NCBI GenBank assembly: GCA_000620545.1
Contig: JIBA01000017.1
Coordinates: 172,873 to 236,872 of the forward strand
Source: Intrasporangiaceae bacterium URHB0013
Lineage (GTDB): Bacteria > Actinomycetota > Actinomycetes > Actinomycetales > Dermatophilaceae
Direction of reading: 5' to 3'
DNA: 64,000 nucleotides
Shown: positions 1 through 9,746 of the stretch, in pieces
How the letters are laid out: the number at the start of each line of letters is the position of its first letter
Numbering within the stretch: position 1 is the first letter of the stretch
Program-made: the position numbers and the translations under genes
Notes under the pieces: generated by a model
The model's database searches: none
Seen by the model: the letters and a program-made list of their open reading frames with translations, nothing else
Told to the model about the DNA's origin: nothing

Positions 1-795
1 TACGGCCGCCAGGTCCGACTCACCGAGGCCGGTCAGGTCCTTGCCCGCCACGCGGTCGGCGTCCTCGCCGCGCTCGACGCAGCCGAGGAGGAGATCACCG
101 CCATCGCCGGCCTGCGCGCCGGACGCGTCCGCCTCCAAGCCTTCCCCAGCTCGTCAGCCACGCTCGTGCCCCGCACCCTTGCCATCCTCAAGGCCCGCCA
201 CCCCGACATCACGGTCACCTTCACCGAGGCCGAGCCGCCCGAGTCGCTGGCGGCGCTGCGCAACGGCGACTGCGACGTCGCGGTGGCCTTCGCCTACGAG
301 GGCGGAGACCTGGGCGAGCTGGAGGAGGACCTCTCACTTCTCGTCACGCGCCGACTCATGGACGACGAGGTCCGTCTCGTCGTCCCGACGACGCATCCGC
401 ATGCCCACGACGAGGCGGCGTCGCTCGCCGACTTCTCGGGCGAGGAGTGGATCGCGGGCTGTCCCCGCTGCCGCGGCCACCTGCTGTCCCTCGCCGACAC
501 CGCGGGCTTCCGGCCCAATGTGGCCTTCGAGACCGAGGACTACGTCGCGCAGCTCGGGCTCGTCACGGCCGGTCTCGGCGTGGCCCTGGTGCCCGACCTC
601 ATCCTCAACGCCGCAAAGCACGACGAGGTCGCGGCCCTGCCCCTCTCCCCAGCGTCACGGCGCCAAATCCTGGCCGTCACGACCCCCGACCTGCAGCGCG
701 TCCCCGCCGTGGCCGCGGCCCTGGACGCGTTGTGCGAGGCCGCTGGGTCCGACCCGAAGGTCTCGCCCGCCGAGCTCGTCGGCGCCAAGGCCTGA
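1..795 (+). CDS. LysR-family transcriptional regulator, 5' truncated
   Basis: The frame is open from base 1 with no start, so the first part of the DNA-binding domain lies outside the window. The first visible residues ([13 protein letters not shown]) match the end of the LysR winged helix. A short linker helix follows, then from about residue 43 an effector-binding domain of about 220 residues that starts with [10 protein letters not shown] and contains the usual hydrophobic strand pattern ([15 protein letters not shown] near residue 183). LysR proteins are DNA-binding regulators that respond to small molecules; the ligand cannot be told here. The downstream gene has its own promoter-like start, so the two may be separate units. 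Family call is secure, target unknown. Confidence 0.9.
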   Translation, partial: YGRQVRLTEAGQVLARHAVGVLAALDAAEEEITAIAGLRAGRVRLQAFPSSSATLVPRTLAILKARHPDITVTFTEAEPPESLAALRNGDCDVAVAFAYEGGDLGELEEDLSLLVTRRLMDDEVRLVVPTTHPHAHDEAASLADFSGEEWIAGCPRCRGHLLSLADTAGFRPNVAFETEDYVAQLGLVTAGLGVALVPDLILNAAKHDEVAALPLSPASRRQILAVTTPDLQRVPAVAAALDALCEAAGSDPKVSPAELVGAKA

Positions 796-868
796 CAGAG
801 CGCGCCGCGCCGGGAGACCCCCGCCACCGGCCGGTGGGTCACGGGGCGCGCGCGGCCCCGACCCGGCA

Positions 869-874
869 TACGGT
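869..874 (+). promoter_or_regulatory. -10 element for leaderless start at 881
   Basis: TACGGT fits TANNNT and lies six bases before ATG 881, which would put the transcription start at the start codon. It overlaps a copy of the CGGCATAC octamer (864-871). No clear Shine-Dalgarno sequence is present. Confidence 0.5.
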
Positions 875-880
875 GGGCCC

Positions 881-1462
881 ATGGGTGACCGTGAGCGCAT
901 CTCCTACCTGCCCGTGCCCAGCCGGGACGATGTCCCCGACGGCGTCAGCCGTCTCTGGGACAAGGCCGACGAGGCCATGGGGTTCGTGCCCAACGTCTTC
1001 CGGGCGCAGGCCGTCAACGGCGAGCAGTTCCTCGCGTGGTGGGCCTACTTCAACCTCCTCGTCAACAAGGAGGGCCACCTGAGCAACGCCGACCGCGAGC
1101 TGCTCGCCGTCGTCGTGAGCAGCGTCAACCGGTGCACGTACTGCGAGGTGAGCCATGGAGCCGCGCTGCGCGAGCACACCGGGGACCCGGTCACCGCCGA
1201 CCTCGTCGCCTCCAACTGGCGCCAGGCAGGACTCGCCGAGCGCGAGTACGCCATGGCCTCCTATGCCGAGAAGCTGACCCTCCACCCCGCCGAGGTCACC
1301 GAGGCCGACCTCGGCCCGCTGCGCAGCGCTGGGCTGGACGACCACCAAGTGGTCGAGCTCATCCAGGTGGTCGGCATGTTCAACCTCACCAACCGGGTGT
1401 CGACCGCTCTCGGTCTCGTGCCGAATCCCGAGTATCACGGTAGTGGCAGAGGGACCTCATGA
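881..1462 (+). CDS. Carboxymuconolactone decarboxylase/AhpD-like peroxidase-related protein
   Basis: This 193-residue protein has the AhpD-like helical fold signature. A CxxC pair sits in [12 protein letters not shown] near residue 86, followed three residues later by His, the redox and proton-relay layout of alkylhydroperoxidase-type proteins. The opening ([12 protein letters not shown]... GFVPNVFRA) matches the uncharacterised peroxidase-related subfamily rather than true decarboxylases. ATG 881 was chosen because upstream sequence in this frame is the shadow of the LysR gene and a -10-like hexamer lies six bases upstream. The stop overlaps the next ATG by four bases (ATGA), implying translational coupling with the gamma-glutamyltransferase homologue. 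The substrate is unknown. Confidence 0.88.
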   Translation: MGDRERISYLPVPSRDDVPDGVSRLWDKADEAMGFVPNVFRAQAVNGEQFLAWWAYFNLLVNKEGHLSNADRELLAVVVSSVNRCTYCEVSHGAALREHTGDPVTADLVASNWRQAGLAEREYAMASYAEKLTLHPAEVTEADLGPLRSAGLDDHQVVELIQVVGMFNLTNRVSTALGLVPNPEYHGSGRGTS

Positions 1463-2982
1463 CTCGTGTCGCCATCGCCGCTCCGGGTCCCGCTGCGCTC
1501 CGGGCCGGGCTCGAGGTGGCCGCCGAGGGCGGCAACGCCGTCGACGCAGCCATCGCCGCGTCGCTCGCGGCCATGAGCACCGAACCAGGTGTCGTCAGCC
1601 TCATGGGCGGCGCCTTCGTCAACGTCTGGCTCGCCGGCGAGGACCCGGTCGTCGTCGACGGCAACGTCGAGATGCCGGGGCGCGGCGTCGACGCCTCTGC
1701 TTTCGGCCAAGGCGTGCGAGAGGTGCGCACCGACTACGGCGGCGGCGTGACGATCGGCGCGGGCCACGGCTCCGTCGCGAATTCCGGTGCGCTGCAGGCA
1801 CTCTCGCTGGCTCGAGACCGCTTCGGTCACACGCCGTGGCGACGCCTCGTCGAGCCCTCGGCGCAGGCCTGTCGCGATGGCTACCGCATCGGAGCCGCCG
1901 CGGCCCTCTACCTCGGCATCGTCCGCGACACCCTCTTCGGCGAGGACCCGCAGGCGCACGCCCTCGTCACGGGGGCCGATGGTGGTCCACTCGAGCCCGG
2001 TGAGACCTCCCTCAACGTCGACCTCGCCGACATCCTCGACCTCCTTGCCGCACAAGGCGTGTCGCTCTTCACCACCGGCGCGGTCGGACGCGTTCTCGTG
2101 GACGACATGGCCGCCAACGGCGGGCTCCTGACCCAGGCCGACCTCACGGCATACGAGGCGGTCGTGCGCACCCCGACGATGCGAACCGTCGGGTCGTGGG
2201 ACATCGCGCTCAACCCACCGCCCTCCGTCGGCGGGCCCATGCTCGCGGCCATGCTCGGACAGCTCGCAAGGCATGAGGACTGGACGTGGGCAGAAGTGAT
2301 CGAGATCCAGCGCAGGGTGCTCGCCTACCGACTGTCGGTGCACGACCGGTCGCACGACCTCGATGCTGACGGCCACGCCCTCCTCGCGGCAGTCGAACGT
2401 CACGGACTGGCCGGCCTGCCGACGTCGGCCTCGACGGCGCACGTGTCGGTCGTCGATGAACACGGAAACGCCTGTGGCATCACGATGTCCGCCGGCTACG
2501 GCGCCGGCATGGTGATCCCTGGGACCGGGATCCTGCTCAACAACGCGCTCGGCGAGCCGGAGCTCAACCGGCTCGGGCTGCACGCCGTTGCCCCGGGCAC
2601 GCGGCTCGCGTCCAACATGGCCCCGACCACGGGCCGGAGCGCGACCGGTGCCGCACTCGCCGTGGGGTCCCCGGGTGCCGACCGGATCACGACGGCGCTC
2701 ATGCAGGTACTCGGGAGGGGGCTGCTCCGTGGCGAGGACCTCCAGCACGCCATCGACGCCCCGCGGCTCCACGTGCGCTTCATGGACGACGGCTCCCCCC
2801 GGGTCGAGCACGAGCCGTCGGACGACATCGCGGCCGCCGTGGAGGCGAGCGGGCTGGCGTCCCACCGCTACCCCGGGCCCCACATGTACTTCGGCGGGGT
2901 GGGCGCGGCCGTGCTCGGTCCGGACGGGCTCGTGGCCGCCGGGGACGAGCGGCGGGAGGCTGCCATCGGGGTGTCCCCGTGA
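1459..2982 (+). CDS. Gamma-glutamyltransferase family protein
   Basis: The 507-residue product follows the GGT (Ntn-hydrolase) layout: an N-terminal stretch with [14 protein letters not shown] near residue 24, and a processing region with Thr326 in the context STAHVSVVD, the position of the autocatalytic Thr nucleophile in GGT (TTHFSVVD in well-studied members). Family members cleave gamma-glutamyl bonds or act as amidases/acylases. No signal peptide is visible, so the protein is probably cytoplasmic, unlike periplasmic or secreted GGTs. It starts inside the stop of the AhpD-like gene, so the two may act together in thiol or peroxide metabolism; that link is inference. Confidence 0.88.
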   Translation: MTRVAIAAPGPAALRAGLEVAAEGGNAVDAAIAASLAAMSTEPGVVSLMGGAFVNVWLAGEDPVVVDGNVEMPGRGVDASAFGQGVREVRTDYGGGVTIGAGHGSVANSGALQALSLARDRFGHTPWRRLVEPSAQACRDGYRIGAAAALYLGIVRDTLFGEDPQAHALVTGADGGPLEPGETSLNVDLADILDLLAAQGVSLFTTGAVGRVLVDDMAANGGLLTQADLTAYEAVVRTPTMRTVGSWDIALNPPPSVGGPMLAAMLGQLARHEDWTWAEVIEIQRRVLAYRLSVHDRSHDLDADGHALLAAVERHGLAGLPTSASTAHVSVVDEHGNACGITMSAGYGAGMVIPGTGILLNNALGEPELNRLGLHAVAPGTRLASNMAPTTGRSATGAALAVGSPGADRITTALMQVLGRGLLRGEDLQHAIDAPRLHVRFMDDGSPRVEHEPSDDIAAAVEASGLASHRYPGPHMYFGGVGAAVLGPDGLVAAGDERREAAIGVSP

Positions 2983-3062
2983 GGACCTGACGCGCGGTCC
3001 CATCCGAGACGGGCCCGGCACCGAATCGCCCTCGAGTCGACCACGAACGAGAGGCCACCCCG

Positions 3063-4388
3063 ATGACCCTGACCGACGACCGCCCTCACGCTCCGAGCCC
3101 CTCCCCGGCGCCTCCACGCCCTGGCGGCGTCGCCGCTCGGCTCGCAGCCGTCGCCGAGCCACTCTTCGGCCGGCAGCTGCCCGTGCGCCTCAAGGCGTGG
3201 GACGGCACCATGGCCGGTCCCGCCGACGCGCCGACCGTCGTGCTGCGCGAGCCCGCTGCCCTGCGCCGGCTCGTGCGCCACCCTGGGGAGCTGGGTCTGG
3301 CCCAGGCGTACGTCACGGGCGAGCTCGACGTCGAGGGTGACCTGCTCGACGCCTTCCGCCGCGTCTGGTCTGCCGCCCGCGCGCTCGCCGGTGGTCGCCG
3401 CTCGGCCGCGTCCGTGACCGCCGTGGCGAGGAACGGCATCACGACCGCGTTCGGCCTCGGCGTGCTGGGGCTACCGCCCGAGCCGCCGGTCTCGCAGGCC
3501 CGCCTGCGCGGACGCCTCCACACGAAGAGCCGCGACCGCAGCGCGATCGAGCACCACTACAACCTGTCCAACGACTTCTACTCGCTGATCCTCGACCCCC
3601 ACATGGCGTACTCCTGCGGCTACTGGACGAGCTCGGAGCCGGACTACACGGTCGAGGACTCGCAGCGCGACAAGCTCGACCTCGTCTGCCGCAAGCTCGG
3701 GATCAAGCCGGGCGGCCGCCACCTCGACATCGGCTGCGGCTGGGGCTCACTCTCGCTCCACGCGGCAGAGCAGTTCGGCGCGCAGGTCGTCGGGGTCACG
3801 ATCTCCAGCGAGCAGAAGGCGTTCGTCGACGAGCGGATCCGTGAGCGCGGGCTCGAGGGCCGGGTGGAGATCCGGATCCAGGACTACCGCGAGGTCCCGG
3901 ACGGCCCCTTCGACACGATCTCCTCGATCGAGATGGGCGAGCACGTCGGCGAGAAGAACTACCCCACGTTCACGGGCCAGATCGAGCGGCTGCTGAAGCC
4001 CGGTGGCCGTGCGCTGATCCAGCAGATGTCGCGCACGACACGTCCGGGCGGCGGACCGTTCATCGAGGCCTTCATCGCCCCCGACATGCACATGCGGCCC
4101 GTGGGGAGGACCGTCGAATTCATCGAGCAGACCGGACTCGAGGTGCGCGACGTCCACTCCCTGCGCGAGCACTACGTCCGGACCGTCAACGCGTGGTACG
4201 ACACGTTCGAGGCCAACTGGGACCGCGTCGTGGCCCTGGTGGGTGAGGAGGTCGGACGCGTCTGGCGCCTGTACCTCGTCGGTGGCGCGCTCGCCTTCGA
4301 GGAGGGCCGCATGGGCGTGGACCAGATCCTTGCCGTGAAACCGATGGCCGCGGGCGGCAGCGGTATGCCGCCCGTCCGGGAATGGTGA
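3063..4388 (+). CDS. Cyclopropane-fatty-acyl-phospholipid synthase family methyltransferase
   Basis: At 441 residues it is the length of CFA synthases. The N-terminal third is the variable lipid-binding part. The catalytic half has HYNLSNDFYSLIL (about residue 162), the Tyr/Cys motif MAYSCGYW and the SAM-binding loop LDIGCGWGSLSLHA (about residue 222). These enzymes add a methylene or methyl group from S-adenosylmethionine to double bonds of phospholipid acyl chains at the membrane. GAGAGG upstream of ATG 3063 is a good ribosome site. The DUF1295 membrane gene follows after four bases, a pairing common in actinobacteria, so the two probably cooperate in lipid modification. Cyclopropane or methyl-branched product cannot be decided from sequence. 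Confidence 0.9.
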   Translation: MTLTDDRPHAPSPSPAPPRPGGVAARLAAVAEPLFGRQLPVRLKAWDGTMAGPADAPTVVLREPAALRRLVRHPGELGLAQAYVTGELDVEGDLLDAFRRVWSAARALAGGRRSAASVTAVARNGITTAFGLGVLGLPPEPPVSQARLRGRLHTKSRDRSAIEHHYNLSNDFYSLILDPHMAYSCGYWTSSEPDYTVEDSQRDKLDLVCRKLGIKPGGRHLDIGCGWGSLSLHAAEQFGAQVVGVTISSEQKAFVDERIRERGLEGRVEIRIQDYREVPDGPFDTISSIEMGEHVGEKNYPTFTGQIERLLKPGGRALIQQMSRTTRPGGGPFIEAFIAPDMHMRPVGRTVEFIEQTGLEVRDVHSLREHYVRTVNAWYDTFEANWDRVVALVGEEVGRVWRLYLVGGALAFEEGRMGVDQILAVKPMAAGGSGMPPVREW

Positions 4389-4392
4389 CCAC

Positions 4393-5256
4393 GTGACCTC
4401 GGTCTGGACGTCCATCGCCCCCGCCGCCGAGGCCGCCGGCCTCGAGGGAAGTGCCTTCGGCCGCACGCTGCTGCTCACCGCGCTCGCGGTCGTCGTCGTC
4501 CTCGGCACCACCTTCGCCGTGGCGGTGCGGGTCGGCAAGCATGCGGTCATCGACGTGAGCTGGGGGCTGGGCTTCGTGGTCGTGGCCCTCACCGCTTTCC
4601 TGACGAGCGGTGGCCACGGTGACTCCGTGCGGCGCTGGCTCGCGCTCGTCCTGACCGCGCTCTGGGGACTGCGGCTCGCCGCCCACATCTTCACCCGCTC
4701 GCGCGGAAAGGGCGAGGACCCCCGCTACGAGGCGATGATGAAGCGCGCCGAGGGCAAGCCCAACGTCTACGCCCTGCTGCACATCTACCTGCCACAGGGC
4801 GTCATCATGTGGTTCGTCTCCCTGCCGGTGCAGATCGCCATGTTCGTCGACGGCGGCATCGGGTCGGTGCTGTGGCTCGGCGTCGTCGTGTGGGCCATCG
4901 GCTTCTTCTTCGAGTCGGTGGGCGACCTGCAGCTGACGCAGTTCCGCAACGACCCGTCCAACAGGGGCACCGTGCTCGACACGGGACTGTGGCGCTACAC
5001 CCGGCACCCCAACTACTTCGGCGACGCCAGCGTCTGGACCGGGTTGTTCCTCGTCGCGGCGAGCGCCTGGCCAGGCGTGCTGACGCTCCTGTCGCCCGCC
5101 GTCATGGTGTGGAACCTCTACGGGGGCACCGGTAAGAAGCTGCTGGAGAAGGACATCGGCGACCGTCGGCCGAACTACTCCGACTACGTGCGTCGCACGA
5201 GCGGCTTCTTCCCGTGGCCGCCGAAGCCCGCCGACTCTTCAGTGCAGAACGGCTGA
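4393..5256 (+). CDS. DUF1295 family membrane protein (steroid 5-alpha-reductase-like fold)
   Basis: This 287-residue polytopic protein begins with GTG four bases after the CFA-synthase stop. Several hydrophobic helices are visible. The C-terminal half carries the reductase/methyltransferase-like motif RYTRHPNYFGDASVW near residue 200 and ends in GDRRPNYSDYVRRTSGFFPW, typical of DUF1295. Related folds in steroid 5-alpha reductases and isoprenylcysteine methyltransferases use NADPH or SAM. Its coupling to the CFA synthase suggests a second step on methylated or unsaturated acyl chains, such as reduction of a methylene intermediate. That role is inference. Confidence 0.85.
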   Translation: MTSVWTSIAPAAEAAGLEGSAFGRTLLLTALAVVVVLGTTFAVAVRVGKHAVIDVSWGLGFVVVALTAFLTSGGHGDSVRRWLALVLTALWGLRLAAHIFTRSRGKGEDPRYEAMMKRAEGKPNVYALLHIYLPQGVIMWFVSLPVQIAMFVDGGIGSVLWLGVVVWAIGFFFESVGDLQLTQFRNDPSNRGTVLDTGLWRYTRHPNYFGDASVWTGLFLVAASAWPGVLTLLSPAVMVWNLYGGTGKKLLEKDIGDRRPNYSDYVRRTSGFFPWPPKPADSSVQNG

Positions 5257-5278
5257 GCGGCCCGTCGCGAGAGGCGGA

Positions 5279-5830
5279 ATGATGGGCTGCATGCGCCCGC
5301 CCCTCGCCGACGTCCTCGACCTGCAGCCACACCCCGAGGGCGGGTGGTATCGCGAGACCTGGGTCGGCCCTGAGACCATCACGCTCCCAGACGGTCGGCA
5401 GCGTGCCACGGCGACGCTCATCCACTTCCTCCTGCCGGCCGGTGAGTCCTCGGCATGGCACCGGGTCGCCTTCGACGAGGTCTGGCTGGCGCACACCGGC
5501 TCGGTCCAGCTCCAGCTCGGCGGCGACGGACTGCAGCCGCCCCCAGACGGCGGGACGGAGTCGGTGGTGCTGGGTGTCGACCTCGCGGCCGGGGAAGTGG
5601 CCCAGGTCGTCGTGCCGGCCCGCGTCTGGCAGCGCACGGTGCCGGGCCTGGCCGACGCACTCGTCAGCTGCCTCGTCTCCCCCGGGTTCGACTTCGCGGA
5701 CTTCGAGCTTGCTGCCACCGACGAAGGCACCGGCACCGAGGCCGGCGCGCACGACGGCGAGGTGCAGCGGGCGTCCGCGGATCCGGAGGACGAGCCCCTC
5801 GACCCCTCCGTCCCGACCAATCCCGCCTGA
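5279..5830 (+). CDS. Cupin-fold protein of the DUF985 family
   Basis: The product of up to 183 residues opens with LDLQPHPEGGWYRETW, the hallmark start of DUF985 cupins, and has the cupin strands LIHFLLPAGESSAWHRV and VWLAHTGSVQLQL. The last 30 residues are acidic and low in complexity. Starts at 5279, 5282 and 5291 are possible; GAGAGGCGG directly upstream fits the first two. DUF985 proteins are small beta-barrels, some annotated as sugar-epimerase-like, with no settled reaction. It is convergent with comEC, with 26 bases between the stops. Confidence 0.8.
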   Translation: MMGCMRPPLADVLDLQPHPEGGWYRETWVGPETITLPDGRQRATATLIHFLLPAGESSAWHRVAFDEVWLAHTGSVQLQLGGDGLQPPPDGGTESVVLGVDLAAGEVAQVVVPARVWQRTVPGLADALVSCLVSPGFDFADFELAATDEGTGTEAGAHDGEVQRASADPEDEPLDPSVPTNPA

Positions 5831-5856
5831 CGACGGGGCGGGCACCGCACGGTCGG

Positions 5857-8490
5857 TCACCTCGAGACCGCGCGGATCCCGTCCCCATCGGTCACGACCG
5901 CCACGTCGCCCTCGAGGTCGGTGCGGTGCACGTCGAACCCCCGGTCCTGCAAGGCTTTCATCGTCGCCGGCGCCGGGTGCCCGTAGTCGTTGCCCTCGCC
6001 GACGCTGATCAGCGCCAGTCTCCCGTCGACGTGGTCGAGGATCCGGTCGTCGCGGTTGCTGGACCCGTGGTGCGCGACCTTGAGCACGTCGACCTGCCCC
6101 CAGCGCTGCGGGTCGAGCTGCGACTCGTGCAGCACCTGGGCGGCCGCCTCGCGTTCGACATCCCCGGCCAGCAGCACGGTCAGGCCGCGCACGTGCATGG
6201 TCAGCACGACCGAGCCGTTGTTGGCCACCGAGCCTGCGTCGATGCGCCGAGCCGGCCACCACACGTCAGCGCTGACCGTGCCGACGGTGAGGCGCTGCCC
6301 GGCGCGGAGCACGCCCACGGGGATGCGTGAGGCGGCGGCGAGTCGTGCCACCCGCGCCGCCTCGGCAGGCGGGTCGAGCACAGGTGACGCGCGAATCTCA
6401 GCGACCGGTCGCTCGAGCACAGCGACGAGCCCTCCGACGTGATCGGCGTGGTAGTGCGTGAGCACAACCAGGTCGACGGCTTCCGCGCCGATGCGGTCGA
6501 GGCAGGCGCGCATCGACTCGGGGTCCGGGCCGGCGTCGATGACGACGACGTGCCCACCGCCGTTGTCGGCCACGAGACCGTCCCCCTGCCCGACGTCGCA
6601 CGCGATGAGGGCCCACCCCGGCGGGGGCCACGCGATAGGAGCGGTCGGCGCAGCGAAGCCCGCCGTGAGCACGACCACTGCGACAGCCACGGTTGGGCGG
6701 TGTCTCGTGCGGAACCAGGCCCACGGCGCCACGGCGACGACGCCGATGGTGAGGACCGCGAGGAGGGTCGCGGCACCGGCGGAGTCGCCCCATCCGATGC
6801 TGCCGAAGGGGAGGTCGGCGCACCTGCGGGCCACCGCCGCGATCGCCTGGGCGGGCAGCGCCGCCACCCACGCGAGCCAGGTCGCGCCCGGGACCCAGAC
6901 GACCGAGACGAGCGCGACGCCGACACCCGCGACCGTCGTCGGCGCGACGAACGGCGCCGCGAGGAGGTTGGCGAGCACCGCGACGAGGGACACGCTTCCC
7001 TGCAGGGGCACGACGATGGGAGCGCAGACCGCTTGCGCGGCGACCGGAATCGCGAGGACGGGTCCCAGCGGCTTGAGCGGGCCGGGCAGCCGGCGAGCGA
7101 TGGCGTGTCCCCATGGCTGGGCCAGGACGAGCAGGCCGAGCGTCGCGACGCTCGACAGCGCGAATCCGTAGGAGCGCGACAGCCACGGGTCCCAGACGAG
7201 GAGCGCGACCATCGCGGCCGCGAGCGACGGGATGCCCGCCCGGCGTCGGGAGGTCGACAGCGCGAGGAGTCCGACGAGGCCCATCACGGCGGCGCGCACG
7301 ACACTCGGCTCCGGACGCGCCAGGATCACGAAGGCGAGGAGCCCCACAGCCGCGACAAGCGGTCGCCATCGTCGAGGGACGCCGACGAGACCACACAGCC
7401 AGACCACCGCGGCGAGCACGAACGTGACGTTGGTGCCGGAGACGGCGCTGAGGTGGCTGAGGCCGGTCTCGAGCATGACCGCGGTGAGGTCCGGCGCGGT
7501 CTGCGACGTGTCTCCGACGACCAGGGCCGGGACCAGTCCTCGGGCATCGGGCCAGAGAGGCTCAGTGGCCGCTCGGAAGCGCTCCCGCACAGCGTCGGCG
7601 GCCGCGAAGACCCCGCCGGCTGCCGCGACGACGCTCACGGCACCCGTCGGGCTCGCCACCGCGACGACGTCGTCCCCGGGCTCGGCCGGTCCGAGCCGCA
7701 GGACGGCCTCAACCTCGTCGTACCACCGCAACGTCGACCACTGCGGCCCCCGACCGATGACGAGCACTGGAGCGGTGACCTGCGTGGTCAGACCGCGACC
7801 GGTCACGCGGGTCACCTCGAGTCGGACGACACTGACGGAAGGACCAGACGGCCGGTCCTGCACCGGGCCGGCCCCGCTGCGCACGGGCTGGGGGTCTGCC
7901 GCGACGGTGGCCCTGACCGTGACGACAGCCCGTTCCATCGCGAGATCGCCCACCGGACCGGCGGTCCGGACAGCCCGGTGACCGGCCGCGGCTCCGAGCA
8001 GCAAGGCGAGCAGGGCACAGAGGATGGCGGCGGAACGCAGGGCGGGCGCACGACCGATTGCGGCGGGGCGGAGGGCGCGGAAGGCGCGGTGGGCGCTGGG
8101 GGCACCAGCAGAGCGCCCTCCAGCCGGGTGCCCTCCAGCGGCGCGCCCTCCAGCCGGGTGCCCTCCAGCCACACGCCCTCCAGCCGGGTGCCCTCCAGCC
8201 GTCCGCGGTCGGGCGGTGCGCCCTGTTCCTCCTCCGCGGCGACTGGCCCCGCCTGCGAGCATTCCGGCGGCTAACGCCACCACGGCGCTGGTGGCAACGG
8301 TCCAGACCGGGGCAAGGAGACCCCAGAAGGCGACGACCGGCCAGACGAGCACCACGGGCGCGAGCAGCCGCAGATCGAGACGGCGCGACGTGCGCGGGCG
8401 CACCCGGCGAACCGTCTCCCGCCCCGTCAGGACGACGAGAGAGGGGCCGCGCGGTGCCTGCTCGCGCTCCCTCGGCGGGTCAGGGCGCAT
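5857..8490 (-). CDS. comEC: ComEC/Rec2 DNA-uptake channel protein
   Basis: This 877-residue polytopic protein has the three ComEC parts: an N-terminal membrane and soluble region, a central competence domain (GDTSQTAPDLTAVMLETGLSHLSAVSGTN... near residues 330-350), and a C-terminal metallo-beta-lactamase-like domain with THYHADHVGGL and AHHGSSNRDD metal-binding motifs. ComEC carries single-stranded DNA across the membrane during transformation. ATG 8490 lies six bases after the comEA stop, giving a comEA-comEC operon. A 15-bp minisatellite inside the gene adds Gly/His/Pro/Ala pentapeptides near residues 97-126. In many actinobacteria holA follows comEC; here the next gene is convergent. Confidence 0.93.
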   Translation of the reverse strand: MRPDPPREREQAPRGPSLVVLTGRETVRRVRPRTSRRLDLRLLAPVVLVWPVVAFWGLLAPVWTVATSAVVALAAGMLAGGASRRGGGTGRTARPRTAGGHPAGGRVAGGHPAGGRAAGGHPAGGRSAGAPSAHRAFRALRPAAIGRAPALRSAAILCALLALLLGAAAGHRAVRTAGPVGDLAMERAVVTVRATVAADPQPVRSGAGPVQDRPSGPSVSVVRLEVTRVTGRGLTTQVTAPVLVIGRGPQWSTLRWYDEVEAVLRLGPAEPGDDVVAVASPTGAVSVVAAAGGVFAAADAVRERFRAATEPLWPDARGLVPALVVGDTSQTAPDLTAVMLETGLSHLSAVSGTNVTFVLAAVVWLCGLVGVPRRWRPLVAAVGLLAFVILARPEPSVVRAAVMGLVGLLALSTSRRRAGIPSLAAAMVALLVWDPWLSRSYGFALSSVATLGLLVLAQPWGHAIARRLPGPLKPLGPVLAIPVAAQAVCAPIVVPLQGSVSLVAVLANLLAAPFVAPTTVAGVGVALVSVVWVPGATWLAWVAALPAQAIAAVARRCADLPFGSIGWGDSAGAATLLAVLTIGVVAVAPWAWFRTRHRPTVAVAVVVLTAGFAAPTAPIAWPPPGWALIACDVGQGDGLVADNGGGHVVVIDAGPDPESMRACLDRIGAEAVDLVVLTHYHADHVGGLVAVLERPVAEIRASPVLDPPAEAARVARLAAASRIPVGVLRAGQRLTVGTVSADVWWPARRIDAGSVANNGSVVLTMHVRGLTVLLAGDVEREAAAQVLHESQLDPQRWGQVDVLKVAHHGSSNRDDRILDHVDGRLALISVGEGNDYGHPAPATMKALQDRGFDVHRTDLEGDVAVVTDGDGIRAVSR
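8113..8202 (-). repeat. 15-bp tandem repeat inside comEC, six copies
   Basis: Six 15-bp units share the core CCCTCCAG. They alternate in two variants, giving a 30-bp higher-order period. The unit keeps frame and encodes alternating GGHPA and GGRxA pentapeptides in a hydrophilic segment between predicted membrane parts of ComEC. Confidence 0.85.
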
Positions 8491-8496
8491 GCGGCG

Positions 8497-9591
8497 TCAC
8501 AGCGTCACCTTCGGACGCAGCTGCGCCATGAGCTTGTCACCGATGCCGCTCACCTCGCCCAGCTCGTCCACCGAGGTGAAGCGGCCGTGCTCGGTGCGCC
8601 AGTCGATGATCCGCTGGGCGAGCACCGGCCCGACGCCCGACAACGTGTCGAGGGTCGCCGCGTCGGCCGAGTTGAGGCTGACCGGAGCATCCGAGGCGCC
8701 GGACGCACCCGTGCCCCCGGATCCCGCTCGCATGGGACCACCGGCACCGTCTGGCGCCGCCAACGACTCCCCCGGCTTGGGCACCCGAACCTGCTCGCCG
8801 TCGACGACGGGGCGCGCCAGGTTGAGAGCGCCCACGTCGGCGCCCGAGCGAGTGCCCCCTGCTGCCGAGATCGCATCGGCCACCCGCGCGCCCTGCCGCA
8901 GCCGCACCAGCCCGGGGCGCACGACCTGCCCGACGACGTGGACCACGAGCTCGTGATCCTGGGCGCCCGCCGTCGCGGCGGGCGGCGCCGACCCGGGCGG
9001 GGAGGGCCCCGAGGCCACGCCGGCCGCCGCACCCGCAGCGGGTCCCGGGATGGTCGCCGCCGCAGCCGTCCCACCCACGACCTGCACCGAGCTCGACGGT
9101 CCCGGTGCGACGTCCGGTGCCGAGGCCGACCGCTCGGCCCACAGGACCCGCAGGACGAAAACACATCCCACGGCGACGACGAGAGCCAGCAACGAGACGA
9201 CGGCCGCACTGCTCACGCCGCGCCGCCCGCTGCGCAGCTCGTCGGGAACCGTCAGCACACCCGGCCGCCGAGCCCGACGCAGGTCAGCGTCAAGCCGAGC
9301 CACCTCGTCGTCCTCGGTCGCACGCTGCGTCAGCCTCCGGACAGCCGATCCCACCGAACTCGTCGGAGCCGCAGAGACGGGTCCCGGGACCGAACTCGCT
9401 TCGGTTTCACCGCCGCCGCCGAGCCCGGGCGCGCTCGGCACCCAACCGCCGACCTCCGTCGCCGACCGACCCGTCGAAGAGCCGGTCGTGGCCTCCTCGT
9501 CTCCCGGAGAGCGGTCTCGGCCAGCACCCGACCCGAGGATCCGGGCCACCCGCTCGAGGTCCGGTTGTCTCTGGGCGGGTCGGAACGGCAT
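8497..9591 (-). CDS. comEA: ComEA-like DNA-binding competence protein
   Basis: The 364-residue protein has a long polar N-terminal region, one membrane segment (AAVVSLLALVVAVGCVFVL, about residues 129-147), a SLBB-like segment (ELVVHVVGQVVRPGLVRL) and a C-terminal helix-hairpin-helix pair (LDTLSGVGPVLAQRIIDW... GEVSGIGDKLM). ComEA anchors incoming double-stranded DNA outside the membrane and hands it to ComEC. ATG 9591 (MPFRPAQRQ) is preferred over the longer open frame because TACCGT lies six bases upstream, fitting leaderless expression. The N-terminal region is longer than in Bacillus ComEA, as is common in actinobacteria. Confidence 0.9.
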   Translation of the reverse strand: MPFRPAQRQPDLERVARILGSGAGRDRSPGDEEATTGSSTGRSATEVGGWVPSAPGLGGGGETEASSVPGPVSAAPTSSVGSAVRRLTQRATEDDEVARLDADLRRARRPGVLTVPDELRSGRRGVSSAAVVSLLALVVAVGCVFVLRVLWAERSASAPDVAPGPSSSVQVVGGTAAAATIPGPAAGAAAGVASGPSPPGSAPPAATAGAQDHELVVHVVGQVVRPGLVRLRQGARVADAISAAGGTRSGADVGALNLARPVVDGEQVRVPKPGESLAAPDGAGGPMRAGSGGTGASGASDAPVSLNSADAATLDTLSGVGPVLAQRIIDWRTEHGRFTSVDELGEVSGIGDKLMAQLRPKVTL

Positions 9592-9597
9592 ACCTCG

Positions 9598-9603
9598 ACG
9601 GTA
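9598..9603 (-). promoter_or_regulatory. -10 element for leaderless comEA start
   Basis: On the minus strand TACCGT (9603 to 9598) is followed by six bases and ATG 9591. A CGGCATAC octamer (9586-9593) covers the start codon itself. Confidence 0.5.
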
Positions 9604-9746
9604 GGAAGCCGGCCGCTCAGCCGCTCGCGCGCGAGCACCCGTTGGGGACAACCCACTCCGCACCCGAGGGGGTGTGGACGGCCACAGCCCGAGACGGCCC
9701 GCGCGTCGATTCACGCCCCCGCGCCCGGCTGGTCCAGACTGCACCA

